Source: JBBIND01 sp037444075 (GTDB lineage: Bacteria; Acidobacteriota; Terriglobia; Bryobacterales; Bryobacteraceae). Taken from it: a stretch of 64,000 nucleotides of DNA. Positions within the stretch are counted from its first letter, which is position 1. The number at the start of each line of letters is the position of its first letter. Positions 27,517-37,300 of this stretch are shown piece after piece. The stretch covers positions 62,001 to 126,000 of the forward strand of contig JBBIND010000002.1 in the NCBI GenBank assembly GCA_037444075.1, in the 5' to 3' direction. The notes under the pieces were generated by a model. The model did not search any database. It saw only the letters and a program-made list of their open reading frames with translations, and was not told the origin of the DNA. The translations under genes were made by a program, and so were the position numbers.

Positions 27517-28149
27517 TTAACGGCTGGCAGTTACGGGCGCGGTCATGCCGCCCGGTCCCGTGTAGGTGCCCTTCAGGGCGCCGTCCACCATGGCCATCTT
27601 CACGCTGTAGTCAGCCGCTTCCACGGTGACTTTAAAGCTGAGTTCATTGCCCTCGCGCTTCAGCTCGCGCAGAGGCGCCGAGGTGCCATCCGGGAGGATC
27701 AGCGTGCCGATCAACGCGCCGGCCTGTTCGCGCAGGCTGACGCGCAGGTGCTGCTCGACGCCGTCCGGGTCTTTGGCTACTACTTTCCAGTCGCCTGCCA
27801 GGTTCGCACCGGCACGCGTGGCCGTGATTGCGCCGGTGACTCCATCCACGCCGCTGAAGTTGCCCTTCAGTAGGTCGTTTTCCAGGTTCATCTTGATCTT
27901 GTAAGCGCCTGCTCCGGCGTAGATGGTAAATGCCAATTCATTGCCGTTCATTTGAACGTCTTCGAGAATCACTGAACCAGCCTCGCTGGACAGGGTCCCG
28001 CCGAGTTTTCCATCTTTGGATACAAGATCCAGGACGGCTCTAAGTTCCTTGCCGTTAGGCATCGTGACGCGGGTGTCCCACTTGCCGAGGACGGCGCTAT
28101 TTCCCCAAGCCATGGAAATGGCGGCCAAAAACAAAATTGTGAACTTCAT
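27517..28149 (-). CDS. Secreted protein with two tandem beta-rich repeats, function unknown
   Basis: 210 aa. A signal peptide (MKFTILFLAAISMAWGNSA) is followed by two homologous units of about 90 residues. Unit 1 begins LGKWDTRVTMPNGKE and ends GVTGAITATR; unit 2 begins AGDWKVVAKDPDGVE and ends GGMTAPVTASR. Both carry a matching GNELAFTI / GNELSFKV segment and an LLKGNFSG / ALKGTYTG segment. Alternating hydrophobic residues suggest beta-sheet, perhaps a lipocalin-like or carbohydrate-binding fold. I do not recognise the family with certainty; similar repeats occur in secreted proteins of Acidobacteriota. It lies 57 bp downstream of the BNR protein gene. Confidence 0.75.
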   Translation of the reverse strand: MKFTILFLAAISMAWGNSAVLGKWDTRVTMPNGKELRAVLDLVSKDGKLGGTLSSEAGSVILEDVQMNGNELAFTIYAGAGAYKIKMNLENDLLKGNFSGVDGVTGAITATRAGANLAGDWKVVAKDPDGVEQHLRVSLREQAGALIGTLILPDGTSAPLRELKREGNELSFKVTVEAADYSVKMAMVDGALKGTYTGPGGMTAPVTASR

Positions 28150-28206
28150 GTGAAGCGGTCTGACTCCTTATAACGAGCACTATATCACGCCGGAAGCGCG
28201 AGTTTT

Positions 28207-29568
28207 TCAGCGGCGGAGTTCCACCAACCCGACGACGTCCAAATCGTAGTTAGTGTAAGTGTTGTACTTGCCTCGCAGCCAGAGCAGCACCCTCTGTTCG
28301 CGGCCCAGCGGAACGATGGGACGCAGATTATCCATCGCAGAATCCTGCGTCACCGGAGTCCATTTCCAGGTGGCGCCCGCGTCGGCGGTCACGCCGCGGA
28401 AGATCTCGTAGTGCCGCTGTCCGTCCGCTTTGCTGATGAGCGGTTGGCACGTGGAGGGATGCGCGTCGGTGGAGATGAAGACGGTGTTCGGATCCTCGGG
28501 GTCCAGGGCGATGTTGCCCGTGTAATCGTCCTCGCCCGCATAGAGACGGCGTCCAGCGCAGGCAATCTCGAAGTCCGTCCAGGCGGAGCCGTTCCAGCGG
28601 GCATAACGGTAGCGGTGATCCTCGCCACCCTGTTTGGGAGGCAGTCCGGCGGAGTCTTTTTGCACGGAGTAGGCGGCGAACGGGCGTCCGCGCCGGTCCA
28701 GGTGCACATCGCTCACCCAGGCGACATTGTTCGGATCGCCCGCAAAAACCCGTGTGCCCTCGGTGGGGTCGCGCAAGCCCTCCGTCAGGGCGCGGATGGG
28801 CGTGCCGTCGGAGCGGTGCAGTCTCCCGCTCTCGTAGTAGATGTGATAGACGCTGTTGTTGAAGTCGCGCGGATGCCCCTCGGTGTAGAGCATGTGGACG
28901 CGCGCGCGGCCGTCGGAGGCGTAGCGCACATAGGGACGATGCCGGAACTGCGAGGGCACATCGATGTAGACGTTGCCGGTCTGCCAGTTCAAGCCCGCAT
29001 CGTCGGAGAACATGTACGAGGGCTTGAAGCTGTTGTGCAGACCGCGGAAGAAGTTGTAGAGGCGCCCCTTGCCCGCGTTCTCGAGAGAGAGCCAGTACAA
29101 ATTAGAGTAAGTGATCCGGGACGTCTCGCTAGGGATGAACACACGCTGTTCGCCCCACTGCGTCGGATCGTCCGCCGTCCGGGTGATGCGGCTGTAGGAC
29201 CGGTTGTCGCGCCCATGCCTGGAATAGACCGCGATCACGCGTCCGTCCGGTAGCGCCAGGAACGCCGGTGAATTGTGGTCGTCGTAAAGGACCGTGGGCG
29301 TTTCCGCAAGGTTGGCGTGCAGGACCACCACGGTCCGCTTCCCTGTCTTGAGATCGTAGATGGCGGCTTCAATGTTTCCAGCGCGCGAGGCGTCGTGGGC
29401 GCCCCCGGCTACTGAGCCGATGATCAGTTTGCCGCGGTGAACCAGCACGCGCTCGTCTTGAAACCAGCACCAGGCGCCGTCGTCGTTAAAGGTGATCAGA
29501 CCGGCGGGTGCCCCCGCCGAAGCGCAGATCGAGATCACTCCCGCCAGCAGGCAGGCAAGTAGTTTCAT
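28207..29568 (-). CDS. BNR-repeat secreted protein, possible polysaccharide lyase
   Basis: 453 aa, signal peptide KLLACLLAGVISICASAGAP. The N-terminus GAWCWFQDERVLVHRGKL and the NIEAAIYDL, DDHNSPAFLALPDGR and YSRHGRDNRSY runs match the BNR_4 seven-bladed beta-propeller family, which includes ulvan-type lyases (PL24/PL25). His98 and His118 are 20 residues apart, matching as I recall the two catalytic histidines of PL25. A propeller glycoside hydrolase or non-catalytic binding protein remains possible. It lies in the same locus as fucosidase, sulfatase and GH51. Confidence 0.7.
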   Translation of the reverse strand: MKLLACLLAGVISICASAGAPAGLITFNDDGAWCWFQDERVLVHRGKLIIGSVAGGAHDASRAGNIEAAIYDLKTGKRTVVVLHANLAETPTVLYDDHNSPAFLALPDGRVIAVYSRHGRDNRSYSRITRTADDPTQWGEQRVFIPSETSRITYSNLYWLSLENAGKGRLYNFFRGLHNSFKPSYMFSDDAGLNWQTGNVYIDVPSQFRHRPYVRYASDGRARVHMLYTEGHPRDFNNSVYHIYYESGRLHRSDGTPIRALTEGLRDPTEGTRVFAGDPNNVAWVSDVHLDRRGRPFAAYSVQKDSAGLPPKQGGEDHRYRYARWNGSAWTDFEIACAGRRLYAGEDDYTGNIALDPEDPNTVFISTDAHPSTCQPLISKADGQRHYEIFRGVTADAGATWKWTPVTQDSAMDNLRPIVPLGREQRVLLWLRGKYNTYTNYDLDVVGLVELRR

Positions 29569-29650
29569 TGCGGATGTCCTCCCGATTCCCGCAGCCGCGG
29601 AAGGCAGTGGCCCATAGGTCCACCGAAGGTCGCCGGATGCGGGCTCAAGC

Positions 29651-30073
29651 TCAAGGCAGGCGCGTCGTCTGGTGGGCGGCCAGTTGCCAGCGGCCGTCCT
29701 GTTTCACCCACAAGTGCAGCATCATGAGCCGGTTGTCAAACGGCTCGCCTTTGGTGGCGCCCGTCATCCGCACGGTGGCGTGGACTACGGCCGTGTTTCC
29801 GTAGAGCCGCACGGTCATGGCCTGATGGTCTATCCCCGCGTACTTTTGCGCGCCGGTCCGCAGCTTGGCCAGGTACTCGGCCTTGTCTTCCACGACGCCC
29901 GTTGAGTGGGCGTAGATAAGCCGGTCTGCGAGAATGCGCCCGAGAGCGTTGAAATCGGCTGCCACGACAGCGGCTGCCCAGTCCTTTTCGGCTTTGCGTA
30001 ATTCCTCCTCGGAAGCCATGGCGGGCAGCGCCAGGGCGGCGGCGAGGAGCGCGGCTAGCAGTAGTCTAATCAT
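29651..30073 (-). CDS. Exported NTF2-like protein (DUF4440/SnoaL-type)
   Basis: About 140 aa. Signal peptide MIRLLLAALLAAALALPAMA is followed by an NTF2-like cone: EEELRKAEKDWAAAVVAADF, LADRLIYAHSTG, and a C-terminal NRLMMLHLWVKQDGRWQLAAHQTTRLP. These are the hallmarks of DUF4440 proteins, which fold like ketosteroid isomerase; a ligand-binding pocket is likely but function is unknown. The frame has an alternative ATG at 30079. It is the first minus-strand gene after the long TonB receptor, separated by 277 bp with two large hairpins. Confidence 0.8.
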   Translation of the reverse strand: MIRLLLAALLAAALALPAMASEEELRKAEKDWAAAVVAADFNALGRILADRLIYAHSTGVVEDKAEYLAKLRTGAQKYAGIDHQAMTVRLYGNTAVVHATVRMTGATKGEPFDNRLMMLHLWVKQDGRWQLAAHQTTRLP

Positions 30074-30178
30074 TGGCATAAGCAGGTAGTCTCCGACCGG
30101 CTCATGATACCGCGTCCGGGTACGGGAGCGGTAACACGGCGTACAATCCTGTCTTTTTTGTATCGCCGGGAGAAATTC

Positions 30179-30219
30179 GCGGCGCCCGCTGTACCCCTGC
30201 GGGTCCTAGCGGGCGCCGC
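30179..30219. repeat. Large GC hairpin, perfect 12-bp stem
   Basis: GCGGCGCCCGCT at 30179-30190 pairs fully with AGCGGGCGCCGC at 30208-30219; the loop itself contains ACCC/GGGT that can pair. It lies between the TonB receptor stop and the DUF4440 gene on the minus strand. It may be a second terminator or a structured element. Confidence 0.6.
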
Positions 30220-30295
30220 GCTGGTTTCCTGGCTTACGCCGGAACGCTCGCAGTGTGGCTGCTTTCCAGCCGAACAACCAGAAACTTTCACGCCT

Positions 30296-30341
30296 GCGGG
30301 CAGCTGGGGCCAATCAGCTGGAGCTGTTGGCCCCTGCCCGC
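30296..30341 (-). terminator. Compound hairpin right after TonB receptor stop
   Basis: The outer pair GCGGGCA (30296-30302) with TGCCCGC (30335-30341), the middle pair GGGGCCAA (30306-30313) with TTGGCCCC (30327-30334), and an inner CAGCT/AGCTG form one long stem with small bulges. It begins 16 bp after the stop at 30357 on the minus strand. Only weak T runs follow, so it may also act as mRNA 3' end protection. Confidence 0.6.
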
Positions 30342-30356
30342 CCGGAGGTTAACCGC

Positions 30357-33300
30357 TCAGAAGTCCGCGCGGATGCCGAACTGAATCTGCCGGCGGTCGT
30401 CGGAGACCCCGGTAATCTGGCCAAAAAGCGGGTTCGCCGGATGCGTGTTGATGCTGCTGAAGCGGTGGCGGTTGAACATGTTCAGGAACTCGGCCCGGAA
30501 CTGAACCCGTATGCCCTCCCTGATGGTGAAGTTCTTCTGCAAGCTGGCATCGTCGAAGAAGTAAGCGAAGCCGCGCAATTGCGAATGCCGGCGCGAGGCG
30601 TTGCCCCGCGCGTAGCGCGGCGGATCCTGTACGAGCGAAGTGTCGATATAGCGGTGAGCCGCATGACCAGCCGTGGATAGCCGCGACATGTCAAACTGCG
30701 CCGCGTCAAAGCCGCTGTTCCTCAACGAGCTTCCCTGCGGATTCACGATGTTCGCGCGGTTGGTGGCCGCGTTGAAGTTCGGGGTACCCGTGGCGCCGAA
30801 TCCCAGAGGCTCGCCGCTCGAGTAGTTTCCGATGTACTGCAGCGTCCACCCGCCGGCCAGGAACTCGAACACCGGGTGCATGCCGTTGCCGAATGTCCGG
30901 CCCTTGCCGACCGGCAAATCGTAGCTGGCGCCGATCTTCACGAAGTGCGTGCGGTCAAACTCCGAAATGGACTTCTCCAGCGCGAGGTTGTAGTAGTCCT
31001 GCGGCCGGCCGTAGTTCTGGCCCCAGGTGTCGCCGAAAGCCGAGTTCAGGTTGTCGATCGTCTTGGAGAAGGTGTAGTTGCTCAGGAATTGCAGACCGTG
31101 CGAGAAGCGCTTGTTGAGTTGTACCTGCAAGGCGTTGTAGGTGCTGAAGCCCAGCGGCGAGTTCCAGGAGTAAATCGCGCTCCAATAGGGAATCTGCGGG
31201 AAGGGCTGCAAAGTCTGCTGCACGGGCATCCATTCGCCTCTCGTGCCGAATGGATAACGCGCCCCCATGGCCACCGCCGCGGCCGGGATTTCGGCCTGGC
31301 GGCTGACCCATTGCCCCAGGGTGTCTCCAAGCGCCAGGACTCTCGGGTGGATCTGGTTCAACTGCCGCAACTCGTTGGCGAGAATCCCCGTGCTCTTGGT
31401 GCCGACGTAGCCGATGTCGAACACCATGCCGGAGCCGAGCTCGTACTGGAGGTTGAAGTTGAACTGCTGCGTATAGCCGACGCGTCCTCCGTCCGGATCC
31501 CAGGATACGGGCCCCCACAGATAGGTGGCCAGCGAAGGATCCAGTTCACTCCGGCGGATAACGCCGTTGTATCCGTTGTCCCAGTTGAAGGCGGCCACTC
31601 CGGGCGCCGGCTTGGTCACCGTGTTGGTGGCCGTGAAGCCGGACTTGTTGCCCCAGGGCACTCCGGACCAACCGTTGGGAATGCGCGGATTGTAGAAGAT
31701 GCCATAGCCGCCGCGAAAAACCATCTTCCCGGTCGCCTGAAGGGCAAAGCCAATCCGGGGACCGAAATTGGTCTTCTGGTTCGGGTAGAACAGCCGTTTC
31801 CCGTTCCGCCCGGCGCCTTGGCCGGCAAACTCGACCGCGCCCGGCAAGTTCCAGGTCGGATCCATCAAGGCAGGGTTGAAACTGTGCAAGCGGTCGTACT
31901 TCTCGGTCCCCTGTCCCTGGAGTTCCCAACGCAGTCCGAGATTCAGGGTGAGCCTGGGGCTTACCTTCCAGTCATCCTGCACGAACAGGGAGTACATCGG
32001 GAATTGCGATCCGACCGGCGTGTCGGTCGGGACGCTGGCGCTGTTAACCATCCCCAGCAGCATGCTGGCGAAGGGGTGGCCGGTTTGCGGGAAATCTGGC
32101 AAACCGGTCACGTCGGCGCCGAAGGTAAACTGACCCGGACCGGCGTTGTTACGCGCGTTCAGCCCGTTCCAACGGTAGTCAAAGCCGAACTTCAGCGAGT
32201 GCCGCCCGCGCATCCAGCTGAACGTGTTGACGAACTGATAGGCCGTTCCCGCCAGCGTGTCATTGGCTTGATAACCCAGCATGGGGAAGTTCACGCGGTC
32301 GCCGCCCTGAATGTTGATCTCCGGGTAGTTGGAGGTCTGGACGATACCGCTGATGCCGAGAATCTGTCCACCCGGCTCTTTCACATGCCGTGAAGTGCTC
32401 GGGTTCAACTGCCGGTTGTAGCTGACCAGGGCGTGATTCAGCATGGTCGGGCGCACCACCCAATCGTGCGCCAGGCGGGCGTAGTGTGTGGCAACGTACT
32501 GCCGCCGCGCGCGCGACAGCGGTCCTCCGAAGGGGTCATTGAAGTCCCACACGCCCCCTTGGTCGAGCAGGTTGCGAGGCCGATCCACCAGGACGAAGGA
32601 CCCGCTCAACCGATGGTTGGAACTGAGAATGTAGTCGCCCTTGGTGGAGAACTGCGTCTGATTGAATCCAGCCTGGTTCGAAACCGGGAAGAAGCTGTTG
32701 TTGATCATGGCGAACCGGCCGTCGGGCTCTTTCACGACGGGCGGATAGTGCCGCTTCATGATCTCCGCCAGGTTGTTGGCGACTCTCGAGATACGGCTTC
32801 TGGGGATGATGTTGTTCGGGAAACGGTCGCGCACAATCTTGCCGCCTACACTGCGCGTGGTGGCAGGGTCATAAATGCTGCCTCGGATGACGTCGCGGCC
32901 CTCGGCGTCCCGGCCGATGTTTTGCGTCGTCAGGTAGCGGCTCATGTCACCGTCCCACCATTCCAGCAGCGGCACGGTGCGGTTTGGCGATCCGCCTCCG
33001 GCGAACGATTCATTGTATTTTTCGTAAGCGGTGTACCAGAAGAACTTGTCCTTGCCGCTATAGAGTCTAGGCAGATAGACCGGACCTCCCGCCGACACCG
33101 CCCAGTTGTCGCGGCGGTCTCGCCGGCGCGGCCGGTCGAAGTAGTTGTTGGCGAACGTGTTGGCATCCGCCCATTCATTGTGAATCTGCGCCATGGCGCT
33201 GCCATGGAAGTTGTTCGTGCCGGACTTCATCACAAAGTTGAAGACGCCGCCGGCAGTCCGCGCGAATTCAGCGCTCATGCCGCTGGTCTGCACCTTGAAT

Positions 33301-33935
33301 TCGGCGATGGCCTCCATCGATGGGCTCGACTCGCCGAAGTGCCCGGCGATGTAAATGGTCCCGGAGCCGCCATCGAGAACCACTTCCTTGGAAAATGCCG
33401 GTGCTCCGTTGATGCGGCTCGTCCAGTTATCCCCGCCTACGCCTGGCGTCAGGCGGTAAGCGAAGTTCTCAGCGTAGCGCCCGCCGGAGAAGCCCAACGG
33501 CAGGTCGACGACTTGCCGCGTGCTCATCAGCGTGCCTACCTCAGGCGTTTCCGTCTGCAGCAAAGGCACCTCGGCGGTCACCGTGACCGACTCCGTCATG
33601 GCGCCGACCTCGAGCGTGGTGTTGACCCGAGTCACGTTCGTGACGCTGAGGCGAAGGTTCGCCCGTACGAAGGACTTGAACCCCTGTGCTTCGATTCGAA
33701 CCTCGTAGTCGCCGATGGGGAGGTTGGGCACGCGCCACTGGCCCACCTCATTGCTGGCGGTTTCCGTGGTGACGTTGGTGCGCGTTTCAATTACCGACAC
33801 CTTGGCATCCGGAATGGCTGCTCCTGTGGGATCAGTGACAGTTCCGACGAAGGCGCCGCGGTCCATCTGAGCGATGCCGTTCAATCCCAGAAGGACCATT
33901 AGGAAAGCCAATAGGGTTGACTTTCTAATGAACAT
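30357..33935 (-). CDS. TonB-dependent receptor with carboxypeptidase-regulatory domain (Oar-like)
   Basis: 1192 aa. Signal peptide STLLAFLMVLLGLNGIAQ, then CarboxypepD_reg (GTVTDPTGAAIPDAKVSVIE), a plug domain containing SRINGAPAFSKEVVLDG, and a C-terminal barrel with an Oar-type IPYWSAIYSWNSPLGFSTYN region and final strand RRQIQFGIRADF. Ribosome site AAAAGGAG lies at 33943-33950 on the plus coordinates. It is divergent from a second receptor gene. Two operator-like AGCGCT palindromes lie directly upstream. Substrate unknown; likely a glycan or derived oligosaccharide by context. Confidence 0.9.
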   Translation of the reverse strand: MFIRKSTLLAFLMVLLGLNGIAQMDRGAFVGTVTDPTGAAIPDAKVSVIETRTNVTTETASNEVGQWRVPNLPIGDYEVRIEAQGFKSFVRANLRLSVTNVTRVNTTLEVGAMTESVTVTAEVPLLQTETPEVGTLMSTRQVVDLPLGFSGGRYAENFAYRLTPGVGGDNWTSRINGAPAFSKEVVLDGGSGTIYIAGHFGESSPSMEAIAEFKVQTSGMSAEFARTAGGVFNFVMKSGTNNFHGSAMAQIHNEWADANTFANNYFDRPRRRDRRDNWAVSAGGPVYLPRLYSGKDKFFWYTAYEKYNESFAGGGSPNRTVPLLEWWDGDMSRYLTTQNIGRDAEGRDVIRGSIYDPATTRSVGGKIVRDRFPNNIIPRSRISRVANNLAEIMKRHYPPVVKEPDGRFAMINNSFFPVSNQAGFNQTQFSTKGDYILSSNHRLSGSFVLVDRPRNLLDQGGVWDFNDPFGGPLSRARRQYVATHYARLAHDWVVRPTMLNHALVSYNRQLNPSTSRHVKEPGGQILGISGIVQTSNYPEINIQGGDRVNFPMLGYQANDTLAGTAYQFVNTFSWMRGRHSLKFGFDYRWNGLNARNNAGPGQFTFGADVTGLPDFPQTGHPFASMLLGMVNSASVPTDTPVGSQFPMYSLFVQDDWKVSPRLTLNLGLRWELQGQGTEKYDRLHSFNPALMDPTWNLPGAVEFAGQGAGRNGKRLFYPNQKTNFGPRIGFALQATGKMVFRGGYGIFYNPRIPNGWSGVPWGNKSGFTATNTVTKPAPGVAAFNWDNGYNGVIRRSELDPSLATYLWGPVSWDPDGGRVGYTQQFNFNLQYELGSGMVFDIGYVGTKSTGILANELRQLNQIHPRVLALGDTLGQWVSRQAEIPAAAVAMGARYPFGTRGEWMPVQQTLQPFPQIPYWSAIYSWNSPLGFSTYNALQVQLNKRFSHGLQFLSNYTFSKTIDNLNSAFGDTWGQNYGRPQDYYNLALEKSISEFDRTHFVKIGASYDLPVGKGRTFGNGMHPVFEFLAGGWTLQYIGNYSSGEPLGFGATGTPNFNAATNRANIVNPQGSSLRNSGFDAAQFDMSRLSTAGHAAHRYIDTSLVQDPPRYARGNASRRHSQLRGFAYFFDDASLQKNFTIREGIRVQFRAEFLNMFNRHRFSSINTHPANPLFGQITGVSDDRRQIQFGIRADF

Positions 33936-33948
33936 AGGCGTGTCTCCT

Positions 33949-33983
33949 TTTAAGCGCTATCTTTGCCCCTGTGAAGCGCTTCA
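33949..33983. promoter_or_regulatory. Twin AGCGCT-centred operator-like sites
   Basis: A perfect 12-bp palindrome TGAAGCGCTTCA lies at 33972-33983. A second, degenerate copy TTAAGCGCTAT lies at 33950-33960. The two AGCGCT cores are 22 bp apart, two helical turns, and 15-48 bp upstream of the minus-strand receptor start. The central CG and AAGCGCTT form resemble LacI-family operators. No LacI-family gene is in the window, so the regulator is unknown. Confidence 0.5.
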
Positions 33984-34249
33984 TAAACTCTTCTCCCAAC
34001 TTTACGCTTCTCACGCCCGAAGTCAATATGAGGCAACTGCTTATCCGCGCCATTCGCTAGACAACTTGTTTGCCATCAGTGGTTTAGAGGCGATCCCGAT
34101 TCGCCTGGGTAAAAACCGCAATCGAGTCCGCCCGAGATTAGCGAGTAGTATTCACAGGGCCTTCGGCCTTTGCTCCGTTAGGGGCCAGTAAATCCATTCG
34201 TGCCGGTTGCCTGCCAGGCGGAACTCACTCCGAGTCTGTCCTGACAGCA

Positions 34250-34302
34250 GTCATTTCTCGGGTCATTTCTCGGGTTGACATGTCGGCCGGACATGATAGA
34301 CT
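34250..34302 (+). promoter_or_regulatory. Promoter with tandem repeats and spacer palindrome for TonB receptor
   Basis: GTCATTTCTCGG occurs twice in tandem (34250-34261, 34262-34273). TTGACA at 34275-34280 is a consensus -35 box, followed after 16 bp by TAGACT at 34297-34302 as the -10. The spacer overlaps an inverted repeat CATGTC-GGCCG-GACATG (34279-34295). The receptor ATG is at 34338 after GAGGAG at 34326-34331. The layout suggests an upstream activator site and a repressor site within the promoter. Confidence 0.6.
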
Positions 34303-34337
34303 TTTTCCGAGCTTTTGGCTCGCTTGAGGAGAAACAG

Positions 34338-37300
34338 ATGAAGATAATTTCATTGAGCGTGGTAGTGTGCCTGCTCTTCGGGGCGGGAGCCTACGCACAG
34401 GACTTCAGGGCGAACATACTCGGGCAGGTGAGCGACCAGTCCCGATCGGCGATCCCTGGCGCCACTGTGAGGGCGACCAAGGACGATACAAACGTCAGTC
34501 GAGAAACTGTCACCAATGCCGAGGGCATTTACACCCTGGTCGGCTTGGATCCAGGGCGATACACGGTGACCATCACAGCCAACGGGTTCACCACGGTGAG
34601 GCGGTCCGGCATCGTGTTGCAGGTGGCCGAGAGACTCAACCTGCCCATCAGCATGGAGGTCGGCCAGGTTACCGAGTCGATCACCGTGGTCGGCGAACAG
34701 GAACTCATCCAGACCGCGTCGGCATCGCGCGGGCTGGTTTTTGATCCGATCAAGATGCAGGAAATCCCCATGAACGGGCGCCAGACTTTCATGCTCATGC
34801 GCTTGTCGCCCGGGGTGATGTTCACACAGCGGACATTCGGCGCAACCGGCTTCTCCGGAACGCGCGCCTGGGACGTGAACGGCAGCTTCACGATGAACGG
34901 CGGGCGCACGGGAACGAATCAATTCCTGCTGAACGGCGCGCCCATCTCCACACAGGGCACTTTCAACCTGGCGCCGAACGTCGAGGCGGTCCAGGAAATG
35001 AAGGTCATGGTGAACACCTATGATTCGCAATACGGGCGCTCCGGCGGCGGGCACGTCAGCACCACCTTGAGATCGGGCACCAACCAGTGGCACGGTTCGG
35101 TGTTCGACTTCTGGCGGAACAGGATCCTGGACGCCAACACGCGCCAGAACAACGCCGGCGGCCAAAAACGGGGCTTCCGCAACCAGCACCAGTACGGCGG
35201 CGTGGTTGGCGGTCCCATCCGCAAGGACAAGGACTTCATCTTCTTCAGCTTTGAAGGCTGGCAGGAAAGGACCCCTTTCCCAACCGTGACCACGGTTCCT
35301 CCCATGGAGGTACGCGGCGGCAATTTCAATTTCATCCCGGCGGGTGAGCGCGCTCCGATCATGGTGTTCGACCAGTTGACCTCGGTCCCCTGCACCACAC
35401 CCGGTGTGACCTGCATCTCCGGAGGCATTTATGGCCGGCAACCATTCCCGGGTAACGTGATACCGGCTAACCGCATCAGCGCAGTGGGCCGTGCCATCAT
35501 CAACTCGTATCCGGCGCCGAACTTCAACCCCACCAGCCTGACGCAGAACTTCCTGCGGCCGGACAACACGGGACGCTACCGCTATGAGCAACCCATGGAC
35601 CGGTTCTCGTTCGTGTTCACTTTCCAGGACGGGGGCGAGTTCCGAAATTCGAACGGGTTTTATCCTCCGGCGCAGAACGGCGAGATGCCGGGCACCGTGC
35701 GGCGTGACATGAACTACATCGCTTCCTACGACAAGGCCATCACGCCTACCAAGATCCTGCGCGTCCAGGCCAGCTTCAATCGCTTCGTTCAGAACTTCCC
35801 GAATATTTCGGATCCTAGCTTCACCTGGGACAAGCTGAACATTAAGAGCATTCCGCTCGTTCCGACTTACCCGACCAAGGCGCCGCCCTCGGTCAGTGTG
35901 AGCGGCTTCACCGGCGTGTTCGGCAGCCAGTTTCTCAACGAGGCTTCGCGGCAGCAGGTGAACTTCCAGGCGAACGTGGCGCAGACTACCGGACGGCATA
36001 GCTGGAAATACGGCTTCGAGTGGGCGCAGTTGATTCACCACACTGCTGCCTCCGGCAACGCCAGCGGTTCGTGGTCGTTCGACACCGTTTGGAGCCGCCG
36101 GCACTTCGGGCGGCGCGAGGCCAGCCCGCTCGACGGCAGCGGCGCGGCAGACCTGCTTTTGGGCTACATGAACAGCGGCAATATCCCCTTCAACGATTCC
36201 ACCCTGCGCCGCCAGCCTTACATCGCAGGCTTCCTCCAGGACGACTGGAAGATTCACCCGCGGCTCACGCTGAACCTCGGGCTGCGCTATGACATCCAGT
36301 TCCCGCACTACGAAATCAATAACCGGATGGTTTCGGGCTTCGATTTCAACACTCCGAACCCCATCAGTGACAGAGTGCTGGCCAATTGGCGCCAACTGGC
36401 GGCAACCACGGCCAATTTCCCCGCGCCTCCCAGCGCCATTCGGGGCGGATTGCTGTACGCAGGGGTCGGCGGCGAGCCGCGCCGGATCAACGACTTCCAG
36501 TTTGACAACATCCAGCCGCGGCTGGGCTTCGCCTACAACTTCATGTCCAAGACCGTGATGCGGGGCGGTGTCGGCATCTTCCACCGCACTCTGTTGGGCG
36601 GAGTCACCACCACCGGCTTCAGCCAGAACACGGACTACATCAACTCCATCAATGGGGGTCTGACGCACCGGGCTGGCGCGACCGGACGCTACTCGCTCGA
36701 GGACCCGTTTCCGGACGGCCTGATCCCGCCCATGGGAGCCAGCCAGGGGCTGCTGACCAACATCGGTACCAGCGTCAGCTACACCTATCGCCAGGCGCAA
36801 GTTCCGCGCACTTACCAGTGGTCGTACACACTTGAACGCGAACTCCCCTGGAATATGGTGCTGGAAGGTTCTTATGTGGGAAGCCTCACCAGCAAGGAGC
36901 CGAGGACCATCCAGCTCTCCAACACCACGAGAGAGCATTACGATATGGCGATCGCCAACCCGAACTACTTCCAGCAGACCGTTCCGAATCCCTGGTTCGG
37001 CATCGCCCCGGCTAACACGACGCTCGGCGCCGGGACCACCATATCACGGCAGAACCTGCTGCGCCGCATTCCGCAGCACACAGGCGTGAGCCAAGGAGGA
37101 ATGCCCTGGGGCCGCTCCTGGTACCACGGGCTTCAGGCGCGCTTTGAAAAGCGCATGATGGCTGAACGGGCGCGCACTGGAGCCATGACTTGGGTGATGG
37201 CCTATACCTGGTCCAAGATGATGGAGAACGCGCTGCGCCAGGACTTCACCTTCGAATGGATGCCGTTTATCAACCAGGTGACCGCCGAGGACCGTTCGCA

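Larger units (their letters stand above)
33936..34337. other. 402-bp divergent control region between two TonB receptor genes
   Basis: The region contains no convincing gene. It holds, from left to right, the ribosome site of the minus-strand receptor, two AGCGCT-centred palindromes (33949-33983), about 260 bp without clear signals, a tandem 12-bp repeat (34250-34273) and a sigma70-like promoter with an internal palindrome (34275-34302) for the plus-strand receptor. Confidence 0.6.

Noticed and set aside
34350..36938. Long open frame (862 codons) on the minus strand
   Set aside because: It is antisense to the TonB receptor, has no recognisable domain and follows the codon periodicity of the real gene in high-GC DNA.
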